DNA from: Klebsiella pneumoniae | GTDB taxonomy: Bacteria; Pseudomonadota; Gammaproteobacteria; Pseudomonadales; Pseudohongiellaceae | Direction of reading: 5' to 3' | DNA: 64,000 nucleotides | Assembly: GCA_945902215.1 (NCBI GenBank) | Contig: CAMDML010000002.1 | Coordinates: 23,030-87,029 of the forward strand | Part shown: one piece after another, positions 8,128-18,504 of the stretch | How positions within the stretch are numbered: the first letter of the stretch is position 1 | Layout of the letters: every line of letters begins with the position of its first letter | Notes under the pieces: model-generated | Told to the model about the DNA's origin: nothing | The model's input: the letters and a program-made list of their open reading frames with translations, nothing else | Databases searched by the model: none | Position numbers and translations under genes: made by a program

Positions 8128-9627
8128 TCACGGGAATGCAACGCCGAGGCTGCGCAGTGTCGGTTCAGCCATGTCGAGCATTGTCTGCGGGTACATGCCC
8201 ATCCAGATCAGGCCAATCATCATCAGCGAAAAGCACAGCATTTCAACGAAGCTGAGATCTGCCATCTTGTAGTTGTTCTTGTTTTTGCCGTGGAACACTT
8301 TCTGAATAACGATGAGCGAATAGATCGCGGCAACCACAAGACCCAATGCCGCGAATGCGGTGGTCAAGATGTTTACGCGGAAGCTACCGAGCAGTACCAG
8401 AAATTCACCGACGAAATTGCCGAGGCCAGGCATGCCAACGGCTGCAACTGTGAAGAACATGGCCATGAAGCCCATCTTCGGTGCCACGCCCCAGAAGCCA
8501 CCCATCTTGTCCATCTCGCGAGTATGGATGCGATGTTGCAGGCCGCCAGCAAGCATAAAGAGTGCCGCAGCGCTGAACCCGTGCGCCAGCATTGTCATAA
8601 CAGCGCCTTGCATGGCTTGTGCATTCCAGGCATAGACGCCCAGCAGCACAAAGCCCATGTGGCTAACCGAGGTGTAGGCGATCAGGCGCTTGAGGTCGTT
8701 CTGTGCGTACGCGACTTTCGCGGTATACAGGATGCTGACCACGGCGAGGGTCATCGCGGCAGGTGCGAAGAGCGCGCTCTCATCAGGGAACAGCGGTACC
8801 GTGAAACGGATCAAACCGTAAGCGCCGGTTTTCAGCAGTACGCCGGCCAGAATCACTGAACCTGCCGTAGGTGCCTGCGAGTGGGCATCCGGCAGCCAGT
8901 TGTGGAAAGGTACGGCTGGCAGCTTGGTCGCAAACGCGATGAAGAAGCCAAGCATCACCCACATTCCCATGCTGTCCGGCAGGTCGGTGCCTAGCAGGTC
9001 GAAGTAACTGAACGACATCGCACCGCTCTGCAGGTAGTGGTAGTAGGCCAGAATCAGGATGCACAGCAACATCAAGAGGCCCGACACCTGGGTAAAGATG
9101 AAGAACTTCATCGCCGCGTATTCCTTGTTCTCATGACCCCAGATCGCGATGATGAAATACATCGGGATCAGCATCACTTCCCAGAAGAAGAAGAACAGGA
9201 ACAAATCGAGCGCCGTGAACACACCAAGCACACCCGCCAGCGTCCACAGCAGGTTGAAATAGAAGAAGCCGCTGCGTTCCTTGATTTCACCCCAGGCAGC
9301 GCCCAGTGCCATCAGGCCGAGGAATATGGTCAAGGCGATCAGCATCAGCGAAAGACCATCAGCGCCGAAAATAAAGCTCACGCCAAAGCGCGGAATCCAG
9401 TCGGCCTGGTACAGCACCAGCCAGTCACCGGTTTGGCCGAGTTGCGCCACCGTATTGGCCCCAAGCCCGATCGCTTCGGGTGCGACCAGCATCATGATCA
9501 CCAGGAACAGGTCCAGCAGCAGTGCGCACAGTGCGATCACACGCGGGTGTCCTGTTCCCCTGCTCTCCGCCAGCCAGGCACCAATGCCGCCGGCAAAGAG
9601 GATCACCATCAACCAGACCAGGATCAT
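8128..9627 (-). CDS. nuoM: NADH-quinone oxidoreductase subunit M
   Basis: Middle antiporter-like subunit of the complex I membrane arm, 499 residues. Conserved elements are the FFFWEVMLIPMYFIIAIWG region with the essential helix-5 Glu, and LPAVPFHNWLPDAHSQAPT at the discontinuous helix. The Lys region AQNDLKRLIAYTSVSHMGFV also matches. The start ATG overlaps the nuoL stop by four bases, implying translational coupling. The sequence shows nothing unusual. Confidence 0.97.
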   Translation of the reverse strand: MILVWLMVILFAGGIGAWLAESRGTGHPRVIALCALLLDLFLVIMMLVAPEAIGLGANTVAQLGQTGDWLVLYQADWIPRFGVSFIFGADGLSLMLIALTIFLGLMALGAAWGEIKERSGFFYFNLLWTLAGVLGVFTALDLFLFFFFWEVMLIPMYFIIAIWGHENKEYAAMKFFIFTQVSGLLMLLCILILAYYHYLQSGAMSFSYFDLLGTDLPDSMGMWVMLGFFIAFATKLPAVPFHNWLPDAHSQAPTAGSVILAGVLLKTGAYGLIRFTVPLFPDESALFAPAAMTLAVVSILYTAKVAYAQNDLKRLIAYTSVSHMGFVLLGVYAWNAQAMQGAVMTMLAHGFSAAALFMLAGGLQHRIHTREMDKMGGFWGVAPKMGFMAMFFTVAAVGMPGLGNFVGEFLVLLGSFRVNILTTAFAALGLVVAAIYSLIVIQKVFHGKNKNNYKMADLSFVEMLCFSLMMIGLIWMGMYPQTMLDMAEPTLRSLGVAFP

Positions 9628-11468
9628 AAGAAGACTCCAATGCTGACCAGGAGCAACAAGCCGCAGGTCAGCGTGATGGCATACCAGCGCAACTGCCCGG
9701 TCTGGGTATCACTCACCAGTCCGTGCAGAAATACGGTCGTACGCGCGGTACCGTTGTAAATCGAGTCGATGAAATCGTTGCGGTTCAGTTTCGCGAGGCC
9801 GATATACGGGAATACGAACAGGCGGTCATACAGCCAGTCCATGCCCCACTGGGTGAACCAGAAGCGATGCAGCGCGCCGCCGAGGGTTGAAGCAACCAAC
9901 TTTTCGGTATTGATGACCTTTTTCACGAAGATCAGGTACGCCGCCAGAATGCCGAGCATCGGCAGGCCCATCATGATGGCCTGATAGAACAGCGAGGGAT
10001 GATGTTCTTCGACTTCAGGGAAGACCGCTTCGACCGGTATGCTGATGTAGCCTCCGACCAGCGCGAGAATCGCCAGCACCACCAATGGACCCTGCAGATG
10101 CCAGCCCATTACTTCATGGCCGTCGTGGGTCTTCTTGCCCCAAAACACGAGGAAGTAGAGACGGAAGCTATAGAGACCTGTCATGAACGCGCCGGCCACA
10201 CCCATCAGCCACAGCAGGTAGCCACCTTCATGGTGTGCCAAGGCGCTGGCGAGGATTTCTTCCTTCGAAAAGAAGCCGGAGGTAAACGGCAACGCAACGA
10301 GTGCGATCGTGCCAATGAAAAACAGCGCGTGTGACCACGGCAGATCCTTACGCAGGCCACCCATCTTGAAGATGTTCTGCTCATGATGCATTGCGAGGAT
10401 GATCGAGCCGGCGGTGAGGAACAGCAGCGCCTTGAAAAAGGCATGTGTCATCAGATGGAAGATTGCGCTGCTCCACGCACCGACCCCAAGCGCGAGGAAC
10501 ATATAGCCGATCTGGCTGACGGTGGAGAATGCCAACACCTTCTTGATGTCGTTTTGCGTCAGCGCTGTGAAGCCGGCCATCAGCAAGGTAATGCCACCGA
10601 TAACGCCGACCAGATACTGCACATCGGGTGCGAGCAGGTACAAGCCATGGGTGCGGGCAATCAGATACACACCGGCGGTGACCATTGTCGCGGCATGGAT
10701 CAATGCGGAAATCGGGGTGGGACCGGCCATCGCATCGGGAAGCCAGGTCTGCAACGGCAACTGGGCAGATTTGCCGACTGCACCACCGAGCAACAACAGG
10801 GTCACCGCCGTAGCCAGGCCTGCGCCGCCTGCAGCCGTCGGCCACTGGGTCTGCGCGATTTGCATGGCTTCCTGGATGTTAAGCGTGCCGACGCTGGTAA
10901 ACAGCAGGAACAGACCCAATGCCATCGACGCATCACCAACACGGGTCACGACAAAGGCCTTGCGTGCGCAGTACCCGTTGTATTCATCGGTATACCAGAA
11001 GCCGATCAAGAGGTACGAACACAGGCCCACACCTTCCCAGCCCATAAACAACAGGAGCAGGTTGTCGCCGAGTACAAGGATCAGCATGGCCGCGACAAAC
11101 AGGTTCATATAGGCAAAGAAGCGCGGAAAGCTCGGATCGTCGTGCATGTAGCCCGTTGCGTACACGTGAATCAGGAAGCCGATGCCGGTGATGATGAACA
11201 TCATCACCAGCGATACCCCGTCAAGATAAAGCGAGAAACCGGCTTCGAAGGAACCAACTTCCATCCAGATCCACAAGGTCTGGGTAAATGAAGTCGCGTC
11301 GGAGGCGATGAACTCAAGCCCGGCGAGCAGCGCGACGAGGAAAGCCAGCCCGATGGAACCCGCTCCGATGATGCCGGCCGGCAGTTCAGGCAGCTTGCCC
11401 TGGGTGAGAGTCAAAATCAGGAAACCGACCAGAGGGATCGTCGGCACCAGCCACAGTAGTTCGAGCAT
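9624..11468 (-). CDS. nuoL: NADH-quinone oxidoreductase subunit L
   Basis: Distal antiporter-like subunit of complex I, 614 residues (E. coli 613). It has the core fold of about 14 helices, with LLFMGWEGVGLCSYLLIGFW, KSAQLPLQTWLPDAMAGPTP and NDIKKVLAFSTVSQIGYM. It also has the long C-terminal extension, typical of NuoL, that forms the lateral helix along the membrane arm, followed by a final anchor helix. It lies six bases after nuoK and overlaps nuoM by four bases. Confidence 0.97.
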   Translation of the reverse strand: MLELLWLVPTIPLVGFLILTLTQGKLPELPAGIIGAGSIGLAFLVALLAGLEFIASDATSFTQTLWIWMEVGSFEAGFSLYLDGVSLVMMFIITGIGFLIHVYATGYMHDDPSFPRFFAYMNLFVAAMLILVLGDNLLLLFMGWEGVGLCSYLLIGFWYTDEYNGYCARKAFVVTRVGDASMALGLFLLFTSVGTLNIQEAMQIAQTQWPTAAGGAGLATAVTLLLLGGAVGKSAQLPLQTWLPDAMAGPTPISALIHAATMVTAGVYLIARTHGLYLLAPDVQYLVGVIGGITLLMAGFTALTQNDIKKVLAFSTVSQIGYMFLALGVGAWSSAIFHLMTHAFFKALLFLTAGSIILAMHHEQNIFKMGGLRKDLPWSHALFFIGTIALVALPFTSGFFSKEEILASALAHHEGGYLLWLMGVAGAFMTGLYSFRLYFLVFWGKKTHDGHEVMGWHLQGPLVVLAILALVGGYISIPVEAVFPEVEEHHPSLFYQAIMMGLPMLGILAAYLIFVKKVINTEKLVASTLGGALHRFWFTQWGMDWLYDRLFVFPYIGLAKLNRNDFIDSIYNGTARTTVFLHGLVSDTQTGQLRWYAITLTCGLLLLVSIGVFL

Positions 11469-11474
11469 CGGTCC

Positions 11475-11795
11475 TTACCCTTTCATCTTGCTGAGGACAT
11501 CGAGGTCCAGAGTCTTGAATTTGTGGAACAGTTGCAGCACGAGGCCGAGCCCCACCGCTACTTCAGCAGCGGCAAGACTAATGATCATCAGGAACATGAT
11601 CTGGCCATCGGTGCCACCCCAGCGCGAACCGGCAACGACAAAGGCCAACGCAGTGGCGTTCAGCATGACTTCGAGCGACATCAGAACGAACACCAGGTTA
11701 CGGCGGGTCAGCACGCCAATCAGTCCCAGCGCAAACAGGATCGCGGCCAGTAACAGGCCGTGCTCCATCGGAATTTGTTGCATCGTTACAGGCAT
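11475..11795 (-). CDS. nuoK: NADH-quinone oxidoreductase subunit K
   Basis: Small three-helix membrane subunit of complex I. From ATG 11795 it is 106 residues; starting at the in-frame ATG 11783 ([12 protein letters not shown]) gives 102, closer to the usual 100. No strong ribosome site separates the options. The helices carry the two buried glutamates of the family: one in [16 protein letters not shown] and one in [16 protein letters not shown]. It is placed between nuoJ and nuoL as expected. Confidence 0.96.
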   Translation of the reverse strand: MPVTMQQIPMEHGLLLAAILFALGLIGVLTRRNLVFVLMSLEVMLNATALAFVVAGSRWGGTDGQIMFLMIISLAAAEVAVGLGLVLQLFHKFKTLDLDVLSKMKG

Positions 11796-11809
11796 GTAAG
11801 GTTACTCAC

Positions 11810-12292
11810 TTATTTGCGTGCCAGATGGTAGGCACCAACGAGGCCGGCCAGCAGCAGCATCGAGGCCAGTTCCACAGCCAGCACGTAGGGGCCGAACAGG
11901 TCGATGCCGACATCTTTCGCTGTCACCACTGTATGCGCCATCTGTTCCTGGGCACCGTTGATCGTCAGCACGAGTTCAACGAGCAGCGGTGCAGCAAGCA
12001 GCGACGGGCCAATCCACATGGTCGGTTTCAGCCACGCGCGCTCCTGGTCCTGCGTGGCCTGACCCAAGTTCAGCATCATGAACACAAACAGGAACATGAC
12101 CATGATCGCGCCGGCATAGACGATAACTTCCAGGGCTGCGGCGAAGTGTGCACCAAGGGTGTAGAAGATTACTGCCAGTGAGAGCAGCGACACGACGAAG
12201 TACAGCAAGGCATGGACAACGTTGATGCGGGTAACCGTCATCAGTGTGGCCAGAATGGCGATGATACTGGCGGCGTAAAAGAGAACGCTCAT
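11810..12292 (-). CDS. nuoJ: NADH-quinone oxidoreductase subunit J
   Basis: Membrane subunit of complex I with about five helices, 160 residues, shorter than E. coli NuoJ (184). The conserved helix-3 segment [20 protein letters not shown] is present. Its ATG overlaps the nuoI stop by four bases (ATGA). NuoJ helix 3 takes part in coupling quinone reduction to proton movement in known structures. Confidence 0.96.
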   Translation of the reverse strand: MSVLFYAASIIAILATLMTVTRINVVHALLYFVVSLLSLAVIFYTLGAHFAAALEVIVYAGAIMVMFLFVFMMLNLGQATQDQERAWLKPTMWIGPSLLAAPLLVELVLTINGAQEQMAHTVVTAKDVGIDLFGPYVLAVELASMLLLAGLVGAYHLARK

Positions 12293-12837
12293 GGCAATAG
12301 GCTCCTGCGATCGATGGGTGGCAGTTCGTTGCGCGCTTCACCCTTGCCTTTGCCGCCAATGGATTTGCCGGCAATCTTGTAGAAGTTGTAGTCGTGATAC
12401 TTGCCGGTACCGTTGATCAGCATGTGTTCCTTTTCCCAGACCATATCCTGGCGCACGTATTCGGCCATTTCAAAGTCGGGAGTCAGCTGAATCGCGTGCG
12501 TCGGGCAAGCTTCTTCGCAGAACCCGCACATGATGCAGCGCGAGAAGTTGATGCGAAAAAATTCGGGATACCAGCGGCCATGCTCATCTTCGGTTTTCTG
12601 CAAGGCGATGCAATCCACCGGGCACGCTACAGCGCACAGGTTGCAGGCCACACAGCGCTCTTCACCATCAGGATCACGGGTCAGGATGATGCGTCCACGC
12701 CAGCGCGGAAACATGTACGGCATCTGGTCAGGATATTCGACCGTATCCGCCTTCTTGAACAAATGGGTGAACACCAGCCACAGCGTGACCAGCTGTGACC
12801 AGATTACGTATATTTGCTTGCCGATGGCAGCGAACAT
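12289..12837 (-). CDS. nuoI: NADH-quinone oxidoreductase subunit I (2x 4Fe-4S)
   Basis: Ferredoxin-like subunit of the peripheral arm, 182 residues. It carries two complete CxxCxxCxxxCP motifs: Cys62, 65, 68, 72 and Cys101, 104, 107, 111. These bind clusters N6a and N6b that pass electrons toward NuoB. An amphipathic N-terminal helix (about residues 8-28) lies on the membrane surface. The start follows nuoH by five bases and the stop overlaps nuoJ. Confidence 0.98.
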   Translation of the reverse strand: MFAAIGKQIYVIWSQLVTLWLVFTHLFKKADTVEYPDQMPYMFPRWRGRIILTRDPDGEERCVACNLCAVACPVDCIALQKTEDEHGRWYPEFFRINFSRCIMCGFCEEACPTHAIQLTPDFEMAEYVRQDMVWEKEHMLINGTGKYHDYNFYKIAGKSIGGKGKGEARNELPPIDRRSLLP

Positions 12838-12842
12838 AAGCC

Positions 12843-13826
12843 TTAACCCCCTTGGTACAGAACAATGGCGCCGGTGACCAGCAGGTTGAGCAAGGCCAGC
12901 GGTAACATCAGAAGCCAGCCGTAGTTCATCAACTGGTCATAGCGCGGGCGCACCAGCGCGGCGCGCACCAAAATAAAGAAGAACACCCAGGAGAAGGTCT
13001 TCAGACCCATCCAGAACAAACCGGAAATGATTTCATTGCCGAACTCCAGACCAAACGGCGCCAGCCAGCCACCGAAGAACAACACCGAGATCAGGGCCGA
13101 CAGCACCAGCATGCCGATGTATTCACCCACGAAGAAGAAGCCGAATTTCATGCCCGAGTATTCGGTATTGAAACCGGAGACGATTTCCGACTCGCCTTCC
13201 GCCAGGTCGAAGGGCCAGCGCTTGGATTCAGCCAGACCGGCCACCATGAAGACGATGAAGCCGAAGAACTGCGGAATGATGAACCAGCCATCGCGCTGGG
13301 CTTCGACGATCTCGCGCAAATTGAAGCTGTTACCGAGGATAACGACGCCAAGCATGGAGATCCCCATGAATACTTCGTAGCTGATCATCTGGCCGGCAGC
13401 GCGCAGGCCTCCAAGCAGGGCAAATTTATTGTTTGATGCCAAGCCACCAAGCATTGCGCCATACGCGGCAAGACCAGCCATTGCCATGATCCACAGCAGG
13501 CCGATGTTCATGTCCATAATGCCAACGCCTGGCGCGAACGGAATCACGGCGAAGCTGAGCAGCATCGCGATCGGAATGATCAGCGGCGCGATGACAAAAG
13601 GAATTTTGTCGGAGAATGGCGGTACCCAGTCTTCCTTCGCCAGCAGTTTCACCACGTCGGCTACGGATTGCAGAATGCCGAAGGGCCCGACGCGGTTTGG
13701 GCCGAGGCGTTCGGACAGGAAGCCCAGCACGCGACGTTCAACCCAGATCAAGAGCGCCGCAACGACCAGCACGGCACCGAGGATCAGGGCGATGTTCAGG
13801 TAGGAACCTACGACGAATTCAAACAT
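12843..13826 (-). CDS. nuoH: NADH-quinone oxidoreductase subunit H
   Basis: Eight-helix membrane subunit forming the quinone chamber with NuoB and NuoD, 327 residues (E. coli 325). Diagnostic stretches are [19 protein letters not shown], the acidic loop [21 protein letters not shown] and the C-terminal [17 protein letters not shown]. The start codon shares one base with the nuoG stop (TGATG), so translation is coupled. Confidence 0.98.
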   Translation of the reverse strand: MFEFVVGSYLNIALILGAVLVVAALLIWVERRVLGFLSERLGPNRVGPFGILQSVADVVKLLAKEDWVPPFSDKIPFVIAPLIIPIAMLLSFAVIPFAPGVGIMDMNIGLLWIMAMAGLAAYGAMLGGLASNNKFALLGGLRAAGQMISYEVFMGISMLGVVILGNSFNLREIVEAQRDGWFIIPQFFGFIVFMVAGLAESKRWPFDLAEGESEIVSGFNTEYSGMKFGFFFVGEYIGMLVLSALISVLFFGGWLAPFGLEFGNEIISGLFWMGLKTFSWVFFFILVRAALVRPRYDQLMNYGWLLMLPLALLNLLVTGAIVLYQGG

Positions 13827-16585
13827 CAGTGCGCGCCTCCTTTGCTGTTGCTTGAGGAGTTGCCACTGGTATCACTGACAATGATGTTGCTGGAGCGCCA
13901 GTCTTTCGGTGCCTGCCAGTTGGCCGCCTTGTTCAGGCTTAGCGCTGCGCCGGTACCGCCTGCTTTGGCGATGACGTCCGCGAAGCTCAAGCCATTGAGG
14001 CCCACGCTGACACCAACTGTGCCGGGTTTGATGCTGTCGCGCAGCAGCACCGGTACCGCGCCGTTGTGCTGCACTTGCACGCCATCTGTGCTGCCCAGCC
14101 CCAGTTTGTGCGCATCGGCAGGATTCAGCGCAACATAAGCGGCGGTTGCCTTGGCCTGGATAGCTTCGCTGCGTGCAGTAAGTTCTTCACTCCCAAACAA
14201 ATGATACAGCGGGAACAGCGCAAAGCCCTGCCCTGCGGCTTTATGTACAGTAGCCGGAAACCAACTCTGCGCGGTTGCGGTTGTGCCAAGCAGGCGTTCG
14301 CCGAGCGAAGCCTGATTCAGTGCAGCGCCGGTATGCTTCTGGAATTTGAACAGGCTCTGGTTGGAATTCCAGCCCGGTGCCCAGGGTGAACTGAACACGG
14401 CGGAGTCTTTCAGCGCTGGCACGCCTTCCATCGAGAAGTTCATGATGCCGTCTTCATCCTGCTCCTGCTTCGGTTCGTGCACATCGAGATGCGCGCGCAT
14501 TGCGGTACGGCCGCTGTAACGATGGTGCTGACGCGCTGCTTTCATCCCGGCAAAGGTGTAGTCGGCACCGGGCGTCAGTTTGTCGAGCAAGTGGCCGTTG
14601 GGTACGAGTTTCGCAGCCAGCGCAGTGATTTCATGAATACGTTTGTTGCCTTCGGTCAACCATTTGGCGCTGGACTGAATTGCAGCGTCTGGTTTGAACA
14701 CGGCATAGAAGTGCTGTGCGCGACCTTCATAGTTCACGAAGGTGCCGGTCGTTTCGGCGAAAGTGCCGGCAGCTAGCACGAGATTCGCTGCTTCGCCGGT
14801 GCGGTGCTGCAGGCTGTCGAGTACCGCGAGGTGTTCGAGGCCTTTGAGGAACTTGTCCACGTCGGCACTGGAAGCGCGGCGATACAGATCGTTCTCCAGC
14901 ACAATGGCAGTCTTCGTGCCGCTGTTCAGGGCTTTGGACAAGGTGTTGGCGCTGCCTTTGAACAGCAAGGCAAGACCGAGGCTGTTGGCTTCGGGTACAG
15001 CCAGTGCGAGGCCGGCTTTCTTGTCACCATTCTGCAATGCGGTAGCTATATTTGCCGCAGCATTGAGCAAAGCAGGTTCAAGGCTGCTCGTGCCGCTGAC
15101 GATCAGCGGGTTCTTCGCGGCTTTCAGATCAGCTGCGATGGCGGTAACAAGAGCTTTTTCGTCTGCGCTCAGATCACTGGCAGCAGGCGCGGAACTATCA
15201 AGCGCATGCGCCACGGCGAAAGCGATACGCGCGCTGTCTGCCGCGCTGGCGATGTATACCTGTTTGGCAATGTCATCCAGGCGAGTGGCATGTGGTGTCA
15301 GGATGTAGAGCGGGCTCTTCTTGTCCATCGTCAGTGTGCGAATTGCCGCATCATGCCACTCCGGCAGTTTGATCTTCACTGCCATCTCTTTACCGAGATT
15401 TTTCACAGACTGCCGCAGGGCCAGCGCGAGGCGTGCAGCGGTATTGGTGACGTCTTCGCCGAGGATCAGCACAGCATCGGATTTTTCAATGTCTTTTACC
15501 GAAGCGATATGCACGGGGCGTGTTTGGTAAATGTCGAGCACTTGCTGCAACAAACCAAATTCAGTGTCAGATACACCGGCGTAGAAGTTTGCTGCACCAA
15601 CGAGTTCGCGCAGCGCAACGTTCGCTTCCAGCGAAGCCCGCGGAGAACCAATACCGAGAGCTTTGCCTTTGAGAGCCAGCAACTGGGCTTTGGCTTCTTC
15701 AGCTTTCATTTCTGCGGGACGGCCATCATGCGCGGAGCGTGTCATCGACACCTTGATGCGCTCGTTGCTGTTTACATAACCGGTACCGAAGCGGCCCTTG
15801 TCGCACAAGAAGTAGCCGTTGACCTCGTCATTGAAGCGGTTCACTACCCTGCGCAGCGTGCCATAACGCTCGCCGGGATTGATGTTGCAGCCAACCCCGC
15901 AGGCGGCACAAACGCTGGGAGATGTCTGCATATCCCATTTGCGGCTGTAGTGCTTGCTGAATACTTTGTCGGTAAAGACACCTGTCGGACAGACCTCGGC
16001 GAGGTTGCCGGAGAATTCGCTTTCGAGGGGACCTTCCTGGAAACGACCAAAGTAGGTGTGGTTGTGCGATGCCTGCGGACCGAAGTCGGTGCCACCGGCG
16101 TAGTCTTTGTAGAAGCGCACGCAGCGATAGCAGGTGATGCAACGGTTCATCTCGTGACCAATGAAGGGGCCGAGATACTGGTTGTTGTGCGTGGATTTCT
16201 TGCCGTCGTAGCGGCGATAGGTGTGGCCGGACATTACCGTCATGTCCTGCAGGTGACATTCGCCGCCTTCCTCGCACACCGGGCAATCGTGCGGGTGGCT
16301 GATCATGATGCTTTCAATGGCTTGAGCACGGAACTTGGCAGCGTTCTTTATCGAGTAGCGAGCACCTTCTCGCGGCGACGTCATGCAGGCCATGACTTGG
16401 CGGCCACGCTGATCTTCATCGTTGGCGTATTCAATAACCGCACATTGGCGGCAGGAGCCGACCGAACCCAAGCTCGGGTGCCAGCAGAAATACGGCAAAT
16501 CCTGCTTGTTGGAGAGAATTTCCTCCAGCAGGTTCTTGTTCGGGTCTACTTCAAAGACCGTGCCGTCTACGGTGATCTTGGCCAT
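13826..16585 (-). CDS. nuoG: NADH-quinone oxidoreductase subunit G
   Basis: Largest peripheral-arm subunit, 919 residues from ATG 16585, which has a GGAG site seven bases upstream; an in-frame upstream ATG (16600) lacks one. The N-terminal 2Fe-2S domain (FCWHPSLGSVGSCRQC) is followed by a His/Cys 4Fe-4S site (HPHDCPVCEEGGEC) and a second 4Fe-4S site (RCITCYRC). The optional fourth site CxxCxxxC-x27-C (CAACGVGC, then Cys after exactly 27 residues) binds cluster N7 in E. coli-type enzymes. The C-terminal two thirds is a molybdopterin-oxidoreductase-like domain without cofactor in complex I. The rest is alanine-rich and divergent. Confidence 0.97.
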   Translation of the reverse strand: MAKITVDGTVFEVDPNKNLLEEILSNKQDLPYFCWHPSLGSVGSCRQCAVIEYANDEDQRGRQVMACMTSPREGARYSIKNAAKFRAQAIESIMISHPHDCPVCEEGGECHLQDMTVMSGHTYRRYDGKKSTHNNQYLGPFIGHEMNRCITCYRCVRFYKDYAGGTDFGPQASHNHTYFGRFQEGPLESEFSGNLAEVCPTGVFTDKVFSKHYSRKWDMQTSPSVCAACGVGCNINPGERYGTLRRVVNRFNDEVNGYFLCDKGRFGTGYVNSNERIKVSMTRSAHDGRPAEMKAEEAKAQLLALKGKALGIGSPRASLEANVALRELVGAANFYAGVSDTEFGLLQQVLDIYQTRPVHIASVKDIEKSDAVLILGEDVTNTAARLALALRQSVKNLGKEMAVKIKLPEWHDAAIRTLTMDKKSPLYILTPHATRLDDIAKQVYIASAADSARIAFAVAHALDSSAPAASDLSADEKALVTAIAADLKAAKNPLIVSGTSSLEPALLNAAANIATALQNGDKKAGLALAVPEANSLGLALLFKGSANTLSKALNSGTKTAIVLENDLYRRASSADVDKFLKGLEHLAVLDSLQHRTGEAANLVLAAGTFAETTGTFVNYEGRAQHFYAVFKPDAAIQSSAKWLTEGNKRIHEITALAAKLVPNGHLLDKLTPGADYTFAGMKAARQHHRYSGRTAMRAHLDVHEPKQEQDEDGIMNFSMEGVPALKDSAVFSSPWAPGWNSNQSLFKFQKHTGAALNQASLGERLLGTTATAQSWFPATVHKAAGQGFALFPLYHLFGSEELTARSEAIQAKATAAYVALNPADAHKLGLGSTDGVQVQHNGAVPVLLRDSIKPGTVGVSVGLNGLSFADVIAKAGGTGAALSLNKAANWQAPKDWRSSNIIVSDTSGNSSSNSKGGAH

Positions 16586-16657
16586 TTTTGCTCCGCTCAA
16601 AAAACCATATAAATCAGCTTCTTGAATAAAATTCCTAATGTTTCTTAAAGTGCTTTC

Positions 16658-17944
16658 TTAAGTGTTTTTATAGCTACAACCGTGGTTCACGTGCGCCACA
16701 AATTCATCCATGAAGTACTTCAGCCCACTCTGGATCGGTTCGGCAGCACCAGGCGCCAGCGCGCAGAAGGTATTCCCGGGGCCCATGTACACGGTCATTT
16801 CCTTCAGAATTTCGATGTCTTTCAACTCGCCTTCGCCGTTTTCCAACTTGTGGAAGATGTGTTCAGCCCACGGCAAGCCATCACGGCACGGCGTGCACCA
16901 GCCACAGGATTCATGCGCGAAGAATTTGGTCAGGTTGTGGATGCAACCGATTGGACAAGTCTTGTCATCGAGCACCATGATCAATGAAGTCCCCAAACGG
17001 CTGCCAGCCTTGGCGACATCGCCTGGAATCATCGGCAGGTCGAGATGCTCTGGCATCAGGAAGTCAGTGGAGCCGCCACCTGGCAAAAAGGCTTTGAGCT
17101 TGTAGCCGTCCTGCATGCCCCCGGCATAGTCTTCAAGCAGCGTGCGGAAAGTGGTGCCTGCGGGCATTTCCCAGCAGCCAGGTTTATTCACCCGCCCGCT
17201 GACACCGCTGATGCGCGTGCCGGGCTGACCGTTGATACCCAGACTCTTGAACCAGTCGTTGCCCCAACGGACGATGCCGGGGATATTGCAGATAGTTTCG
17301 ACATTGTTAACCAGCGTTGGCCGGCCCCACAAACCACTGACCTGCGGGAACGGCGGTTTCGCACGTGGATTGGCGCGTTTACCTTCGAGCGCATTGATCA
17401 GTGCGGTTTCTTCGCCGCAGATGTAACGCCCTGCGGATGTATGTAGCGCCAGTTCGAGACTGTAGCTTGAACCCTTGATGTTCTTGCCGAGGAGTCCACC
17501 TGCATACGCTTCGGCAATGGCCTTGTGCAGGCACTTCTCGGCTACTTTGTATTCACCGCGCAGAAAGATGTAAGCCTGTGTGGCTTGCAGTGCAATGGCT
17601 GAGGTAACAACCCCTTCAATCAGCAGATGCGGATCGTGTTCCATCAGCAGGCGATCCTTGAAGGTACCCGGTTCCATTTCGTCGGCATTGACCACGAGAT
17701 AACGCGGGCCGCCATCAGGCTCGGGAATGAAACTCCATTTGAGACCCGTGTTGAAACCAGCGCCGCCGCGGCCGCCAAGACCGGAGTCCTTGACGTGGTT
17801 GATCAGGTCGCGCGGCACCATCGTCAAGGCTTTGGTGACGCTCTCGTAACCGCCGGCAGCGATGTATTGCTGCAGGTTGTAGGGCGCCCGGCCGATCTCA
17901 ATGTTTTTTGTTAAAGGCTTCTTTTCCATCACTGACATTCTCAT
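16658..17944 (-). CDS. nuoF: NADH-quinone oxidoreductase subunit F (FMN, NADH site)
   Basis: NADH-binding flavoprotein subunit, 428 residues. The Gly-rich NADH/FMN loop GLGGRGGAGFNTGLKWSF is at about 56-73. The 4Fe-4S cluster N3 ligands are Cys347, 350, 353 (SCGWCTPCR) and Cys394. In-frame ATGs at 17944, 17938 and 17929 are all possible starts; the first gives a few extra residues. A short GCGCGTTAGCGC-type inverted repeat lies in the nuoE-nuoF gap. With NuoE and NuoG it forms the NADH dehydrogenase module. Confidence 0.97.
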   Translation of the reverse strand: MRMSVMEKKPLTKNIEIGRAPYNLQQYIAAGGYESVTKALTMVPRDLINHVKDSGLGGRGGAGFNTGLKWSFIPEPDGGPRYLVVNADEMEPGTFKDRLLMEHDPHLLIEGVVTSAIALQATQAYIFLRGEYKVAEKCLHKAIAEAYAGGLLGKNIKGSSYSLELALHTSAGRYICGEETALINALEGKRANPRAKPPFPQVSGLWGRPTLVNNVETICNIPGIVRWGNDWFKSLGINGQPGTRISGVSGRVNKPGCWEMPAGTTFRTLLEDYAGGMQDGYKLKAFLPGGGSTDFLMPEHLDLPMIPGDVAKAGSRLGTSLIMVLDDKTCPIGCIHNLTKFFAHESCGWCTPCRDGLPWAEHIFHKLENGEGELKDIEILKEMTVYMGPGNTFCALAPGAAEPIQSGLKYFMDEFVAHVNHGCSYKNT

Positions 17945-17959
17945 CTCGCGCTAACGCGC

Positions 17960-18472
17960 TCAGGCCTTGGCTTTGTAGCTTGCGAGGATCTCATCGATCT
18001 TCGCCGGCGTCAGGTTGCGGTAGTGTTCGTTGCCAACCATCATCGTTGGCGCTTTGTCACAGTCACCGAGGCAAGGCACCGGGAGCAGTGTGAACAGGTT
18101 GTCGGCGGTAGTCTGACCATAATCGATGCCGAGCTGCTTCGTGATGTGGTTCTTCAGCGAATCACAGCCGAGCATCCAGCATGCAACACTGTCGCAGAAC
18201 AGGATAACGTGCTTGCCGACCGGACGGCGGTAGATCAGGTTGAAGAAGGTGGCAACGCCTTCAAGATCATCCGCCGAAATCTTCAGGTAGTCGGCGACAG
18301 CCAGCAGGCTCTCGTCGGACACCCAACCCTGGTACTTCTGCACGATCTTCAGCGCTTCCAGACCCACCGCTTGCGCATAGGGATAGTGGAGTTTTTCATG
18401 CTCGATCTCATGAATCTCTTCGTGCGTCAGTTGCCTCGGCTTAGGGGCTGTGCTGGCAATGATGTTGCTCAT
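17960..18472 (-). CDS. nuoE: NADH-quinone oxidoreductase subunit E (2Fe-2S)
   Basis: Thioredoxin-like 2Fe-2S subunit holding cluster N1a beside NuoF, 170 residues. The ligands are Cys93, Cys98, Cys134 and Cys138 in the family pattern C-x4-C and C-x3-C. The N-terminal 30 residues are rich in Glu and His (EEIHEIEHEKLHYP), a usual helical start in this subunit. It lies 32 bases after nuoCD and 15 bases before nuoF. Confidence 0.97.
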   Translation of the reverse strand: MSNIIASTAPKPRQLTHEEIHEIEHEKLHYPYAQAVGLEALKIVQKYQGWVSDESLLAVADYLKISADDLEGVATFFNLIYRRPVGKHVILFCDSVACWMLGCDSLKNHITKQLGIDYGQTTADNLFTLLPVPCLGDCDKAPTMMVGNEHYRNLTPAKIDEILASYKAKA

Positions 18473-18504
18473 ACGGTGTAGTCAGCTCTGTCAAATACGG
18501 TTGC

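Noticed and set aside
14804..16612. 602-codon plus-strand frame opposite nuoG
   Set aside because: It is a long shadow frame produced by the codon composition of nuoG. It has no domains, and nuoG has complete cluster motifs.
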